From contig CM044879.1 in assembly GCA_024500155.1 (NCBI GenBank), positions 21,486,572 to 21,550,571 on the forward strand: DNA of 64,000 nucleotides, written 5' to 3'. Numbering within the stretch: position 1 is the first letter of the stretch; every line of letters begins with the position of its first letter. Positions 23,890 through 37,600 of the stretch are shown piece by piece. The notes below the pieces were generated by a model. The model was given only the letters and a program-made list of their open reading frames with translations. It did not search any database and was not told the DNA's origin. The position numbers and the translations under genes were made by a program. Source of the DNA: Chenopodium formosanum (Eukaryota > Streptophyta > Magnoliopsida > Caryophyllales > Amaranthaceae).

Positions 23890-26800
23890 TGTTGGGGTTT
23901 GGTGAGTCCGACTCACCGCGGAAACAACCCCACCCGAGGAACCACTCGCAATAATTAAAATCACAAAGCATAAATAAATAATCACAAAGAAAGATAACGA
24001 ATCTTACCCTCGAAGCGAGCTTCGCCCAAAACCCGGGGCTCTTACTTGAAAGCTACAAGCACTTTATGCGCAGCGCCTTGATAAGTGACTTTTATGTCAT
24101 TTTTAGGGTATTTTTATACTTATTTTCCGGTTTAGTTTCTATTATTTTTACCTAGTTTTATACTTTATTTCGCTTATTTTCTTATTTTCCTTTTTCGTTC
24201 TCTCTTTTGAGTATTTTTGCTTTTTTATTAGTTTTTAGTTTATTTTTGTAGTTTTAGTTAATAATTTCCGGCTTCTCTCGTTTTATTTCTTTTATTTTAG
24301 TTTCTAGTTTGTTTTATTTTATTTCATTTAATTTTATTATTTCTTTAGTTTTAGCATTTTATTTTATTTTATTTTACTTTATTTTTCTTATTTTATTTTA
24401 CTTTATTTTTCTTATTTTATTTTATTTTATTTCCGATTCTCCCTCGTGTTTCATTGTGTAGGTGATTGTCCGAGTTAAGGCACGTGTTATCAATTTAAAG
24501 TCAAGTTTTGAGCTTTGGTGTTTGGTCGAATTCAAGAACTAGGCAAACAAGCTGCTGCCTCAAACTTGCTGCCCTCTTAACCTTCACCCCACCATCTCCT
24601 AATCCTCCACCACACTTATTTGCTCATCACTCCCCTGCTCCAAGACACCAAACCAACCTTCAATTAACCACCACACCCCAATTCACCAACAACAGCAATG
24701 CCCCTGCTCCTCTTTCCCAACCTCCCAAACCAAACAACACCAACCTCCACCACAATCCCCTGCTGCCAAGCCGCAACTCTCGCCAGCCACGCAAATCCAC
24801 CAATTCACCCAACCAAACCACTCACCCACACACTCTTCGCAACTCCCCTGTTTCAACCAAACAGAGCAGCACGCATCTCACCCCATCAACAACACCAACA
24901 GCAGCGACAACAACCAGCAACAACACCAACACCCACGCATCTCACCTTCCCCTGCATCCCAACTCAGCAACAAACACAACACCCCGCAACACCACCAGCA
25001 CGCCGCACCCCTGCCGCAGCAACCATCTTCACCACCGCAATTACTCACCCGATTCCACTAATTCCGCCCAAAATTCAGAGCAATTTATATCAATCGAGTT
25101 CGGGCATACCCATTGAAGAGTTCGGTCGAAGTTTAAGCGCAAAAACAGTCAGAATCGTTCGATATTTTGTCATTTGAAGAGGAGTGGTCGGACACACCCA
25201 TGGTTCGACCGAACCAACCCATAGTTCGGTCGAACCCACCTTTGGTTTGATCGAACCACCTCACGAGCTTCGCACATGGTATTTAATGAGATCGAACGGT
25301 TGATAGCGAAGATGAAAGATGATGTTGATGATGGTGGTGATGATGGTTGTTCGATGGTGATGAAGATCATAGGAGCCACGAAAAGAAAGGGGAATAGGGG
25401 GGTCTGATTTGTTTTTGGGTTGTTTTTTTTATTTCTTTTTTATTTTATTTTATTTTATTTTTATTTTTATTCTCTTTTATTTGGTATTTCATTTTATTTA
25501 TTTCTTTTCTTTTCTTTTCTTTATTTTTTAGGCCTTGTATATAAATACCCCTTTGGGGTTATTTTCTAAAAACCTTCTCAACATTTTATTTTACCCTAGA
25601 TTAGTTTTAGAGTAGTTTTAGTTCTTTTATTTTCTCTCTCTTAGGGTTAGATTAGTAGTTTCTCTCTCTAGTTTAGGAGTAGTTTAGAGAGAGAAAGCTT
25701 GGATTTTTCATGGAGTTTTTGGGATTTTGAAGAAACAATTTGTGGATTTTTCCTCTCATTAATTCAATAAGTCTTCCTAACATTCTCTCACATTTATTGC
25801 TTTCATTTATTATTGTTTTTGCTTATTTATTTGTTGATTTGAGTAGATTAATTAGTTTAGTTATTTGATTCTTGCTTTAATTATTATTTTACCTTGTTTT
25901 CCATGTTTTTGTTCACCATGTTAGCTTAGGTTTTGTTCTAGGGAAATGGATGAAGATTATATTAATTAATTTAATGATTGATTGTGATTAGTATGGAATT
26001 GTTTCTTGATTATTGTGTATGGATGATGCTTTTATGGATTAGAATCTTTCTAGCTAATTGATTCTATGTTCTTAATTGTATTTTCAATCAATTGCGCGAG
26101 AGTGAGTTGGTTGAGAGCCCTAAATTCTTCCATACCTTTGCTAGGCTAGTTGCACGAGAGTGAATTAGTTTAGTAGGATAATTAACATGCTTAATTGTGC
26201 GAGAGTGAGTTAAATGTGTTGATTGTTCCTAATCGAGGGCATTTTTATCTAATTGTTTGATGTTGTTGAATGCATTGATGTAATTAGATTCCACTTTCCC
26301 TAGTTTTAGTTATTTGTCCTTAGTTGTGTTTAGTTGAACCTCTCTCTATCTCACAAGTTTTCCCTAGTAGTCCAATTAGCACAAATTGATACACTTAGTC
26401 CTTTAGGGTTCGACCCTTTACTTACCCCTATACTCGTATTAGGGTAGTTTAGGTTTTATAAATTTCTAATTTGATTAGGGTTAGTAGACCTAATGACACT
26501 ATCTAATCCCGCGATCACGCCTCCGACGGTATCCACCCACTAATGGGCGAACACAACTTTAAGGTCTACTACCTTGGGGTTAGCAAGGTCCGACCAAAAC
26601 CCGAGTGTTATATGAGTTTAAGAGTTTTCCCAAAAATTATGGAATGCTCTTTTTAACTCCCACTCAAGCATCATTCCCAATGCCCATACTTGGGTATTTA
26701 TAGGAAATGATGAGAGTATCATTTACTCTCCCATCAATGTGGGATAGTATGATTTTTCTATTTTATTTTAAAGCTAAAATAAAATAAATAATCAAGCTAG

Positions 26801-27774
26801 TAATAAATCAACAAGTGGCAAGCTCATGTGAGTGGCTAGGTGAGGACCACTTGGAGGAGGGGGGGACCAAACTTGCTCCCCACTCCCTCTCCCTTAGCCG
26901 TCCACCTCACACCACACACACTCAAGGACCACAAGCCACATGGCACCCACCCTTGGGCACCAAGGCAGCCAAGGTGGGCTGCCATGTGCTGTTGTCCGTG
27001 GCACCCACGAGCACGCAAGCCCAGCAGGCCCAGCACTCGCATGCGGGCTGCTAGGCGCTGCTGCCAGCACGCCCAGCATGCTCGTGCGGGCTGCTGCGGC
27101 TTTGTGCCTTGGCCTCGCTGCTAGCAAGCATTGGCTCTCGCCATGCTGCTGCTAGCTGTGGCTAGCTGGCGCACCTAGCGTGCTAGCTACTGCAGCTTGT
27201 TGCGGCATGGCTTGCTAGCCAATGCGCGCACAAGGCTGTGCCTAGCATGCTAGCACGCACTAGGCAGCGCCTAGCTTTGCGATGCTAGCATGGGTGCGCT
27301 AGCACGCACCAGCCAGCCTAGGCTCGGCTTGGTGCGCATGCTAGCCACCATGCTAGGCCATATGCCCTTAGCACTCGGTTTGCTAGGGCATTCCGATGCT
27401 AGGGGTATTTTGGTCTTTTGTTGATTTATTACTATTTCTCGTCTCGTCTTTCACTATTTTTCGACTCGACTTCCGACGCTCGGTTTCGACGCTCTAAGCT
27501 CGAATTACCGACGTCTAAATATTTAACACTCGGGCGACAAATTAATTTCTTCCGAATTAATTCGTCGAGTTGGTTCGCATATATTTGCTTGGGTGTGACC
27601 CGAAGGGTTCAATCAAGATTAAGCTGTAATATTAATTATATTAATATTACTGATCGGAAGCGGCCTCCACCCAGGCATTCCGATCACTTGACCTTACTGA
27701 ATATATTAGCTTTCTAATAATTGTGAACCCGCTATCAGAATAATACACTTGTTCGAAGGACACTATTCCTTTCA
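23890..27774 (-). mobile_element. Solo LTR of family D, minus orientation, carrying solo LTR E
   Basis: Ends TGTTGGGG and TTTCA on the plus strand (minus-strand reading TGAAAGG...CCAACA). The target duplication GATTT is at 23885-23889 and 27775-27779. Without the nested insertion the LTR is 1441 bp. On the minus strand a TATA box (TATAAATAC) is at about 26694-26702, with a GC-rich, GCTAGC-rich block upstream (26840-27380). No internal region, so a solo LTR. A second copy starts at 63175. Copia or gypsy origin not determined. Confidence 0.9.
24079..26517 (+). mobile_element. Athila-like solo LTR E
   Basis: 2439 bp, starting TGATAAGTGAC and ending CGATCA, with target duplication CGCCT at 24074-24078 and 26518-26522. 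It has ATTTT-rich stretches, a G-poor C-rich block (24580-25070), a cluster of palindromes of the GTTCGACCGAAC type (25186-25262), a TATA box (25538-25546) and the shared GGGTTCGACCC near the end. No internal sequence. Confidence 0.9.
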
Positions 27775-27779
27775 GATTT

Positions 27780-27796
27780 TACCTACGACCTAATGA
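27780..27796 (+). repeat. 3' LTR of element A, truncated last part
   Basis: Short block TACCTACGACCTAATGAT continuing the LTR after solo LTR D; homologous to about 39690 in the solo LTR. The rest of the LTR is gone and transposase-like sequence follows. Confidence 0.7.
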
Positions 27797-30726
27797 TCTT
27801 GTTCTTCAACAGCTCCCCTATTATCATCATTGCCATCACCATGACCCTCACAGCTACCCTGTCTTTGAGTTGATGAGGTTGAGTCCTTTTCTTTCTTCAT
27901 ACAAACCGGTGATGGTGTTCATACACCTTGACCACCACTCTTTTTCGCAAGCTTTCGAACACATCTCCTCCACTTACAATTCAACTATTGGTAGTGCTTA
28001 CATCACCAATGCAGTAGTTTGAATGGAACCCGAAGCTTTCGAACACAAAATACCAAATCTGACTATCATTTTGTCATACCTACAAACTTCCTTGGTTTTA
28101 CTTGGGTCATGATAGCACACTTTCACCCTTGTGTGCTTCCGTATCATATCTTTCCTCCACCTCCGGAGAATATAATTGTCTGATATCTCATAGTAATTAT
28201 TAATCTCATAAACCCTAATGATGTGACGACAAATAATGCCATGACACTCAAAGTGGCGATAGTCACAAGTTACATGCTTGATTGAACTGTCAAATGAAAG
28301 CTTGTACTCTCTCTTTCTCTTGGACGACTTTTCTTTACGCGATCCTTTAGGCTTGTACCATATTCTATCCTCCACAACGTACTCAATTATTGTGTTAAAA
28401 ACCCGATTCCGATGGAACTCACTTACATACATTATACGGTTGCACTCTCATTGCACCTCCTTTTATTTTGCATTCGTATAAATCTTCTGAAATACCAACT
28501 CAGCCAGGAAATCAGTGTAAGCTTGCCTCAAATACCTATCATTATTGTCATTCGCCCTTTTCTCACTTGTGCACCTAACTTCCAAGGCATCACAATACCT
28601 CTCCACAAACTCATGCAACAGAGTATGCTTGCTCAAATACCCATCAAAAAACCTGTAAATACTCTCAACTCGTTGAGTTGTTTTCATCCCGGCCCAAAAT
28701 AAATGTTTCACAAAAGCAGGCACCCACATATTGCGTTCTACATACAACCCAGCCTAAACAAATTTAAATAAGTGCCATTGAATAGGGTTCACACAGTTCA
28801 CAGAGCTTATAAAATTTTCACAACGTTTAATTTTCACAGAGCTTATGCACCAAGAGTTACATGATCAACTCAAAAAGGTAGTTAATTTGACTCAATTCAA
28901 TTGCATATAACAAACACAAGCCAATTTCAGACTTTTTTTTAAGGCCAATTTCAGAATATTTACCACAATGCACTGCAAAAACTTTTTGGATTCACAGCAG
29001 CATCACAGATTATATCATGATTCCCATATTCTGAAAAGCATAACAATATCCACAAAGCATTACATCAAAGTCACAGACTAGTTCAGATAGCACTGAATAG
29101 GGTTTACACAGTCTACAAAGCTTATGAAATTTTCACAAAGCTTATGCACCAACATAATATTTTCACAGATCTAGATTTGCCAACATATTCACAGCAACAT
29201 AACAATATCCACCAGCATAACATTATAACAGCAACAGAACACACAAACACAGTATAACACACAAACACAGTATAACAGCAACAAAACAACTGTAATTCTA
29301 TTTTTATAATGATTAAAGAAGATACCTTGAAGTCATTCATCATCTTCAAGTTCATGCGATTACCTCATGCCAATTAGCCTCAAACTCTTCACAATCAAGA
29401 CTACCATAAATTGCACTCTCGAGATCAGTTTCAATTTCCGTGTAATTACTAAGCTTCCCAATCAAGCTTCTTAGCAAATGTTTGGGTAGTGTGCCAAATA
29501 CACCACGATGAATGGTTCCTTTCATAGTCACTTTCAACGCTTTCATCATTGCCGGGTCTTGATCCGTTAGGATCTCAATAGGCTGCTTTTCACCCATACA
29601 CCTCAACCAATTGGAGAAAACCTATTCACACGTTTTTGTGGTCTTGCGAGACACTAGTGCACATCTGAACAAAATGGTTTGACCGTGATGGTTAACCCCC
29701 ACAAAATTACTAAATGGGAGCTTATACACATTGGTCAAGTAAGTTGAATCAAAACATACGACATCTCCAAACTTCTCGTAAGCAACCCGGCTCCTAACAT
29801 CGACCCACAATACATCTTGGAGCCTACCCAACTCATCCACTCGATGGGTATGGAAAAAAAAGTGGGTTATCATCCACCATCCATTTGAAGTAAGCAAACA
29901 TTACCTTTGCATCACCTTTCTCAGATATAATTTTCCTTTGCTTCACAACCTCATCATGCAAATCCTTTTGAGTAAATTGCATCTCCTCTCGGCCATTCCT
30001 TTGACGGGTCATACAATTGAATATCTTTGCAACTGGAACACCCACCTTGCAGTCATTGAATACTTGTTTAAGAATGTGCGGGTTGTCCGTCAAGAACTTT
30101 TTCCTAAACTTAGTGATGTTCTTGGACTTCCTCGATGTTGGTAAGTGATCTTTATGTTCTAGAGGATTTATCAATTACCCAATCACCACCTTCGTTCAAC
30201 TTTGCATATAATTTCACCGGGCATTGCACTTTTTTTCTCTTTCGTTTAACACAAACTTTGTCACATATTTGTGAATCCAAAACAAGCGTGGCATCAGTTT
30301 TCTTGCCCCTCCTACCCGGCATACCGTAACATTCACACGTCCATGTCACACTCTGCTTGTCCTTAACATTAGATCCTTTTCCTATTGAGGCTCCACTTGA
30401 ACGCATTACACCGAAACCTTCTTGTTTCTCATAGTCCTTAAAATATGAGTCTATTTTTTTCCAACTATCAAAGATCATTCCTGGTTCAGGTGGAGGAAGG
30501 GAAACCTCTACATTTGCAAACTCTTCGATCTCAAAAATTATAGCCACACAACTCTTTCCTTTGGTTGGAGTCTTGTATGACTTTTCACCAACATTTACCT
30601 TTCCAACATTATTCAAAGCATATCAAAATTCAAACAACAGCAACTATCTCATATTCTCATTATTATAAAGCAACATAGCATAATACCCACCATCGAGCAT
30701 GGAAAATCCCTACCACCATCATCCAT
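27797..30726 (-). pseudogene. FAR1/FHY3-type MULE transposase pseudogene
   Basis: Read right to left. It begins near ATG 30726, then a FAR1-type DNA-binding region (30616-30152, with SVTWTCECYGMPGRRG). Then comes the MULE transposase core (DVLWVDVRSR, FGDVVCFDSTYLTN, ILTDQDPAMMKAL; 29897-29352), a probable intron 29325-28754 with GT-AG ends, the WVPAFVKHLFWAGMKTTQR segment (28747-28463) and a SWIM zinc-finger motif (FECHGIICRHIIRV; 28432-27998). Frameshifts near 30165, 29870 and 29355 and stops at about 29622 and 28463-28440 make it non-functional. No terminal inverted repeats were found, so transposon or domesticated FRS gene cannot be separated. Confidence 0.85.
28776..29160. repeat. Duplicated block inside the pseudogene intron
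   Basis: A segment with GAATAGGGTT, ACACAG, AGCTTAT and AAATTTTCACA near 28776-28850 recurs near 29093-29160, about 310 bp apart, inside the presumed intron. Confidence 0.55.
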
Positions 30727-31953
30727 TTTCCTGTCCAATTCCCCACCACCAAAATTGTTTATAAGTTACTTCAATGTTTAATCAAATACACCATCTTCAC
30801 ACCCTCTCTCTATTCTCCATCCTAGGACTCCCAAACTAAACAATTAACCAAAACAAACACATTTCATCAATTTAAACTAAACACATTTAAACAATAGTTC
30901 GCTACATATTCAAACTAAACAAGAACAATTCATCAATTTAATATCAAATGTTACTATTTTGAGATTAATTAACCAAAACCCTAATTAAAACAAATGGCGA
31001 TTTCTACACTGAATTCAAAAGGTTACTTGCGACATTACCTCCAACAAAGCTTAAAGAATTAACGCACATTCGCTTCGTCATCTTCTGCTTCTTCAATGGA
31101 GGTTGCGTTCAATGGGTCTTCAATGGCGGTTCAATGGCGATTGCATTCAATGGGTCTTCAATGGCAGCCGTGTCACCATCCAACACAACCCCGATGCCAC
31201 CACTACAACCTTCAGATAAGTCGAAACCGTCTGTAAAAAGCGAGTCTTCCGTCACCACCATCTTCCTCGCCATTACTGCCTCAAGATTTTCATCCTCACC
31301 GGATGATTTTCACATGGAAATGGCGAGGGTAAGGTTGAAAAGTAAGAGGAGTAAAAACAATGGAAATGCTGAAAGGAGTAGTAAAAAGTAAAAGAGGGCA
31401 AAGTTGTCTATATACTTGTATTATACGCTTCTACAATACAAGCTATTTCCCTTTTATTTGATAAAGTGGTGCACTTTATCGCCGTTTCACCTTACCCTAC
31501 GTTCCGTTCGTTATGCATGGCTATATACATAACGAGACTCATTACTGCTTCCTGGGTCTGAGCAAGTAAAATGGCTTAAAACAGGAGTATGAATTTGTGG
31601 GCCGGTGGCTGAGAGGAGAGGTATGTTCATGAGGAAGGAGAGAAAAGAAAAAGGGTAATGTCGACAACACCAAAAGTTGCGTAAAAAACTTACCGACTAG
31701 TTATACGTATCGACAATTTGGAACGAAAGTACATAGTGTAAAAAAATATATAGAGTTACAAACAATTTAGAAAGTCTCATGCCGGTTCATAACAACATAA
31801 AGCTATCATAACATGCTATTTGATTCTTGTCCCTGTGGAGTTGGAAGATCCCATATCAGGGCAAATGAAAAGAGAAACAATAAATGTGATAGACTTAGTT
31901 CACAAAAAACCAATTAACTAGATACTAGACCAAGTCCACAAGTAATGTATTTC
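30727..31953. other. Intergenic interval between transposase pseudogene and coatomer gene
   Basis: No supportable gene. Around 31085-31165 short units of TTCAATGG are repeated. An 85-codon frame at 31134-31391 has no recognisable domain. The part next to 31954 is probably the 3' untranslated and downstream region of the coatomer gene. Confidence 0.5.
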
Positions 31954-34615
31954 TTATGCAACTGACTGAACTGCCCTCTCAAAACTGTCTTCTGCATCAG
32001 ACAAACGTTTCACGAACATGTGCTCAGGATGTGTAACCTTCAACTGACTGCAAAAGTTGATCATATAATATAAGCTTTTTCAAAACACATAATTTTAAAA
32101 TAATAGAAGATTTCAATTTCAATTGCCTACAATAGAACCTAGCAACTGCAAGTACACTACAAGTAAAGACAGGAAATACAATAATTAAGCACAGGATGTG
32201 TAACCTTCAACTGACTGCAAAAGTTGATGATCATATAATATAAGCTTTTTCAAAACACATAATTTTAAAATAATAGAAGATTTCAATTTCAATTGCCTAC
32301 AATAGAACCTAGCAACTGCAAGTACACTGCAAGTAAAGACAGGAAATACAATAATTAAGCACAGGATCAAATTTATTACTCGTATATGCTTAAACAAAAA
32401 TGGCAATAATACATAGCATAGGACACATAAAAGGACGCGATACTACTATTTGTATTCAATTTGCAAAAATGGGTACAAATGAAAGATCATGGCTTATATA
32501 ATTGAAAAGACTTCAGGGGCAATGATTCAACATCATCAACGCTAAAAGTGGTGAATTAATCTTAGGCTAGGAATCATGAAACCGAAATGAGGTGCAGTGC
32601 AACATATTAAGTGAAGCTTCTGACTTTCCCAGATGATTTAACACATACCGATGTCTACATGAAAAACCAAATTCTTATAAAATTAAACATGGAAAGGAAC
32701 TTTATCTCTATTTTTTTTACAAAAAGATGATCATGACTGCTATTATGTCTACTAGGACTTTGAAAACAGAATTTAAGGAAAGAGAAAGTCCTGGCAGATG
32801 GAGGGCATGTTAAACCTATTCAGATGAGGTAATAACTCTAGGATGATCAAGATAGTCTTGCAACTTTTATATTTCACAAGGTTATAAACAGCTTTGGTTC
32901 TTGGCACAGGTAAACAAATATAAATATGGCAGTGTCATTCAGAGAACTAAGTTAATTATCCCTACACTCTGATGGTTCTTACTCTTGATTTTTTGCCATT
33001 TCTCTACCTGAAACATACAACCAAAAGTAGCTTTTGCGGCATAGAAGTAAAACCCATAGTCCAGTAAAGAAGTTAGTACCAACTACCAAGAGCAGCTAGA
33101 GAATTAAAGTACATAGATGTGATATATACTGCACTACTTAAATAACATAATATCACAACTGCAAAGAATATTTAAAGTTTTTTGTAAAAAAGGCCAAGCA
33201 TTACTCCATTAGTCATTACCTCAGGTATCGGGTTGTTGGCTTGCTAAGGTGAAGACAGCACACAACCAAATTTGACAATGTTTCAGCATCCTTTGCATCC
33301 TGCATCAGACACAAGTTAAACCATCTATTATCAGGTATTTCTGTGGACCAGATCAATTTCCATGATAGAGTCAATATGGTTCCAAAGTATGAAAGACTAA
33401 AGGAGCAGTATCAACTACAAATCTACAATGCACAAACTTATTGAGAATAACCTTTTATTATCCATCCTTCAAAATTTCCCATGCACCCCCCATGGATTTA
33501 ATTAAACCAGCAAAAAAACCTTGTGATTGGAGGTTACCCATTTGGCACATGATTCTTATTGGCAGTTTTGTTCTAAGAACATAAAATAGATGCTCTTGTA
33601 TCATTAGGTGTATGATAGGAGAGCACTGATGATCAAGAGAGAAATGCTTAAAGAAAGTAGATTGTGGAGTATCAGTCTAAATGGATTCTTAACAGATTAT
33701 TTTAGGACCATTTAGCATAGGATTTGAATGCCTGAGATCATCAAGTGAATGAAACGCAGCACTTTACAAAAGTAAAGAACAGAAGAACAAACTAAGGTAA
33801 CATTGATGAGGTAGCAGCTGTATAGAAAAAAGAAAGTTCCAAAAGATTATAAAGTCGAAACAGGGTGCATCAACTTGGTTTCATTAAAAACACCATAGTT
33901 GGTCAATCTATCCATCAATTGTTTTGCCAATGTCAAAACCTAAACCTTAACAACAGCTCCTAGCACCGGCATCCGTGATCTAATGTTCAGAATGTGAAAA
34001 TCATGATTTCTGACTGTAATTTTACAGTTTTAAACCTGGCTTGGGAAGATAATGGTCTGTCCATTTAGTTAGATACTCAAAAGAACACATTTAGATGATT
34101 GCAAGAACACAGTAGAGAAGGCAAATTTTAGTAGGAAAAATATACTTTAATAATCCCAACTATGAGCGATTTACTTCTAATAATCCCAACTAGGGTTTAT
34201 TTTTTAATAATCCTAACTATGGGGTTAGTTCGCCACTAATAAGCAGGTTAAATTTTTCTTTTTTTTTATTTTAATTACATGTGTTGTATTTCTATTGGTC
34301 GAGAAAGAAAGAGCAAAGGTTTAAAAAATTAAACAGTAAAAAATACAAAAAAAAGAGTTAAATTTTTTTTAAAAATTAAATTAAAAAATCCACAAAACAC
34401 CAACCCCTCCCCCTTCCCCCACCGGCACCTCCACCGCCCAACCCAATTTTTCTAGGCCGCGGCTCCTCAACCATCTCATCAGCCGTCGGCCCTCCCCTTA
34501 CCCTCTAAATCACCATCCCCTCTTCCCTAAAACTAGGCCACCTCCGACATCTAACTCCCAACGCAACTCAACTCTCTCTCTCTCTCTCTCTCTCTCCCTC
34601 CCTCCCTCCCTCCCT

Positions 34616-34652
<37 letters not shown>

Positions 34653-37600
34653 CCCACCGGCACCTCCACCGCCCAACCCAATTTTTCTAGGCCGCGGCTC
34701 CTCAACCATCTCTTCAGCCGTCGGCCCTCCCCTTTCCCTCTAAATCACCATCCCCTCTTCCCTAAAACTAGGCCACCTCCGACATCTAACTCCCAACGCA
34801 ACTCTACTCATTCGCCATTTCAGCAACTCTCTCTCTCTCTCCTACTTTTCATTACTTTCACCTTCATTCTCATATTATCATCTCCCTTAATTCCTTACCT
34901 CCAATGGAGTCCTACATTGATCTAGAAGATTCACCCATGTTCCACAAGCAGCTACCTTCAATTTGCCGGCATTAAATTTGATTTGCATTTTGTCTTTTTC
35001 ATTCTATAAATGTTTTGAACAATTTGAAGGTTCTGAATTATTTATTGGCTTCATTTAATTACGCCGCATAATTCAGTTGCATATTTATATGATTTTTTGT
35101 TAATATATTAATTGAATTGAAGAATCTGAGTAATTGAGGGTCATAATTACCTCCTTTGTTTTATTAATGTTGTTTGGGGGTTCTGTTGATCTTAAGCAGG
35201 TGAAAAGGTGGAGGTTTCGCGGATGGGGGATTGCGGGTGGGAGGAAGGGAGGGGGCAGATGCAGGGTAGGTTTAAGGTGATTGCGGGTGGGAGAAAGGGA
35301 GGGGGCAGTTTCGAGGATGGGGCTGGGGAAGGTGGCTGTTTTCGGTGGGGTGGAAGGGGAAAGGAGAGGTTTCCGGCGAGGTGGCGGCGAATTCCAGCTG
35401 GGCTAGGGGGATGGGGGTGGCTGGTAGGGAGGAACAGGTTTTTTTTTAATTTTTCAGATTTTTTATTTTTAAATTTAATTATTTTTTTTAACCACTCACA
35501 TGATGCCATGTGTCAAAGCAACCTGTTATATTAGGTTGATGACCGGTTGGGAGTACTAGTAGCAAATTGACCCAATACTTAGGGTTATTAAAAAAATAAA
35601 CCTTAGTTGGAATTATTAAATGTAAATCGCTCATAGTTGGGATTATTAAAGAGTATTTTTTTTCATTTTAGTAAAGCAAATTTATTATCTTATAAGGATG
35701 TGGCTTTTAATTCAAGTGAATTTAAAGCTGATTATGGTTACCTATGTAATGAATAATTCAGAGAACACTGAACTTATTATGTTTAATTTGTATACTAATA
35801 ATAACAGTTAAAGTCAAGAGTTATCTAATGTTGACCCAACTATTTTACATAACCATTTCTTTCTTTATTATATACTCCATATCTCATGAATCGCTTCCTA
35901 GTTTAGTAAGTCATCAAAAAGCACCTTTCACTGATGATAATATCCACTACTTAGAGGCAACACTCCTATATCTTAACGTGTCCAAGCTCCTAATCAAATG
36001 GGGTTTATACTAGTCATGTTTCAGTTTATAAGAGGAAACGACAACCTAGAATAATATATTTAAAATATAGACGAGTTCCAATAAAAAAATCAGAAAATCT
36101 TTAAAAAGCCGTCACAATCATTACCACTCATACAACCAAACTAAACGGTCAACAGTCTTAATACCCACAATCTTTTAAGTAATTCAAATAATTTACCTTG
36201 TTCAGAGCTTCAAGTAACAGTGATTCTGCTTCATCAAAATTTCCCATATGCATACAACAGACAGCCTTGCCATTCAGGATCAATCCAGTAATTGAATACT
36301 TCTCAGAGAAATCCTGGAAGATGAGATATGCCTCCTGTATCTTGGAACCTCCCTATAACAAAGAAAACGTATCTTTAGCGGTCAACTCATATACCTGGAA
36401 GAGGAACAGAAAAACAGCTGCATTTACCACTGCCAAATTTAGCCAGGCATTAGCAAGTTGAGTCAACGTGTGGTCCTCATCAACTTGTTGCATAATCTTT
36501 AGCTGTTTATCTGCATGCTCTGATCTATGCATCTTGATATAAATTTGGACATTCAATGCATGCCTGTGTAAGACAGTAAGAGAGGAAGCAAACCTCAGGA
36601 TACAGGAAAACATCTTTCACACAACAAAAAAAGACTTGCCAAGAGTATGTGCAATGTTTCCATTATATTCAGCATATAATAAACAGGGAAACCATACACA
36701 TAAAAAAGTCCTACATCTTCTTCATTTCTAGTGTTAACAAGGAATCATAATAGTAGCACAGATGTTGATTTGTCTCTGATCAAGCATAAATCAAACAAAA
36801 ACCGATCTATGCCACATTAACATGAAATTGGAACATGCAGTTATAACTTGCAATAGCCCGCCTTTGTTTTTCACCTCTAAACATAAGTTTCTGCAAAAGT
36901 AATTTGTTCAACTTACGGACAACAAATGCCAATGTAGCTCATTTCAGCATAAGGTTTTTAGGAGAAATAACAAAGCCAGTGTGGCTATAATGGTATGACC
37001 CTATAACCAATATATTAAGCTAATGACACGCAATAATCGAGCATTAATTAAAGTTTAAGAATCCAAAAAACCAATTAAAATCTACAATCAAAACTTAGAA
37101 TGTGGGAAAATACTAACAATTCCATAGTTCCTCCGGCATGAGTATGCTTCAAAGCTTCAATGTAATCTTGTTCATGCATAAAAATAATACCAGCAACAAG
37201 CCTCAATGTGGGTATGTTTCCAATGGCAGAATCCGCTAACCACTCCTTCAAACTCGAAATCGCCGATTCCTGCAATCATATCAACCCATTTCACGATAAT
37301 TAACATCTACACATCCCTTATCACAGTATCAGTGACTCAAAATTCGACACAATTGAGATCCCAACTGCTAAGATTAAAAACGCTACAAAAATCAAATCAT
37401 TTCTTTGATCTATCATAACGAACCTTACGATTGTGTAATACCCTTACATTACAGCAATTGAAAACATGAATTACGAAATATTAACACTAATCTAGTTGCA
37501 ATTATAACAAGAAATCATCGATAATAAGAAAAAAGAAGATGAAAATTGGCGAGATCTGAGAAAAGGGACCTTATTATCGGGAGAAGAAAGATAGAGAGCG

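Larger units (their letters stand above)
1..27796 (+). mobile_element. Ogre/Tat-like LTR retrotransposon A, nested and 5' cut by window
   Basis: Bases 1-45 are the tail of the 5' LTR, ending CCCTACA exactly as in the complete LTR of element G at 59348-59354. A primer site follows at 51-68. The internal region continues at 69-118, 7497-13480 and 22939-23556, with a polypurine tract just before the 3' LTR, which starts TGTAGACACC at 23557. The 3' LTR runs 23557-23889, is split by solo LTR D, resumes at 27780 and stops near 27796 at a transposase pseudogene. The only coding remnant is a decayed gag (9068-10187); no protease, RT or integrase was recognised. Clade assignment rests on primer-site type and gag C-terminus; family knowledge is recalled, not searched. 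Confidence 0.85.

Noticed and set aside
24508..25116. 202-codon Pro/Thr/Asn-rich reading frame
   Set aside because: Lies wholly inside solo LTR E in a low-complexity C-rich block; an overlapping frame is also open. Composition explains it.
26815..27155. Several GC-rich frames coding Ala/His/Pro
   Set aside because: All frames are open on both strands in the GC-rich block of solo LTR D; no start context or domain.
31134..31391. 85-codon frame between pseudogene and COPE
   Set aside because: No domain, repeated TTCAATGG units at its start, no splice context; not enough to call a gene.
35192..35509. Proline-rich reading frames on both strands
   Set aside because: Inside the intronic MULE in a G-rich tract; no domain, open in both directions because of base composition.
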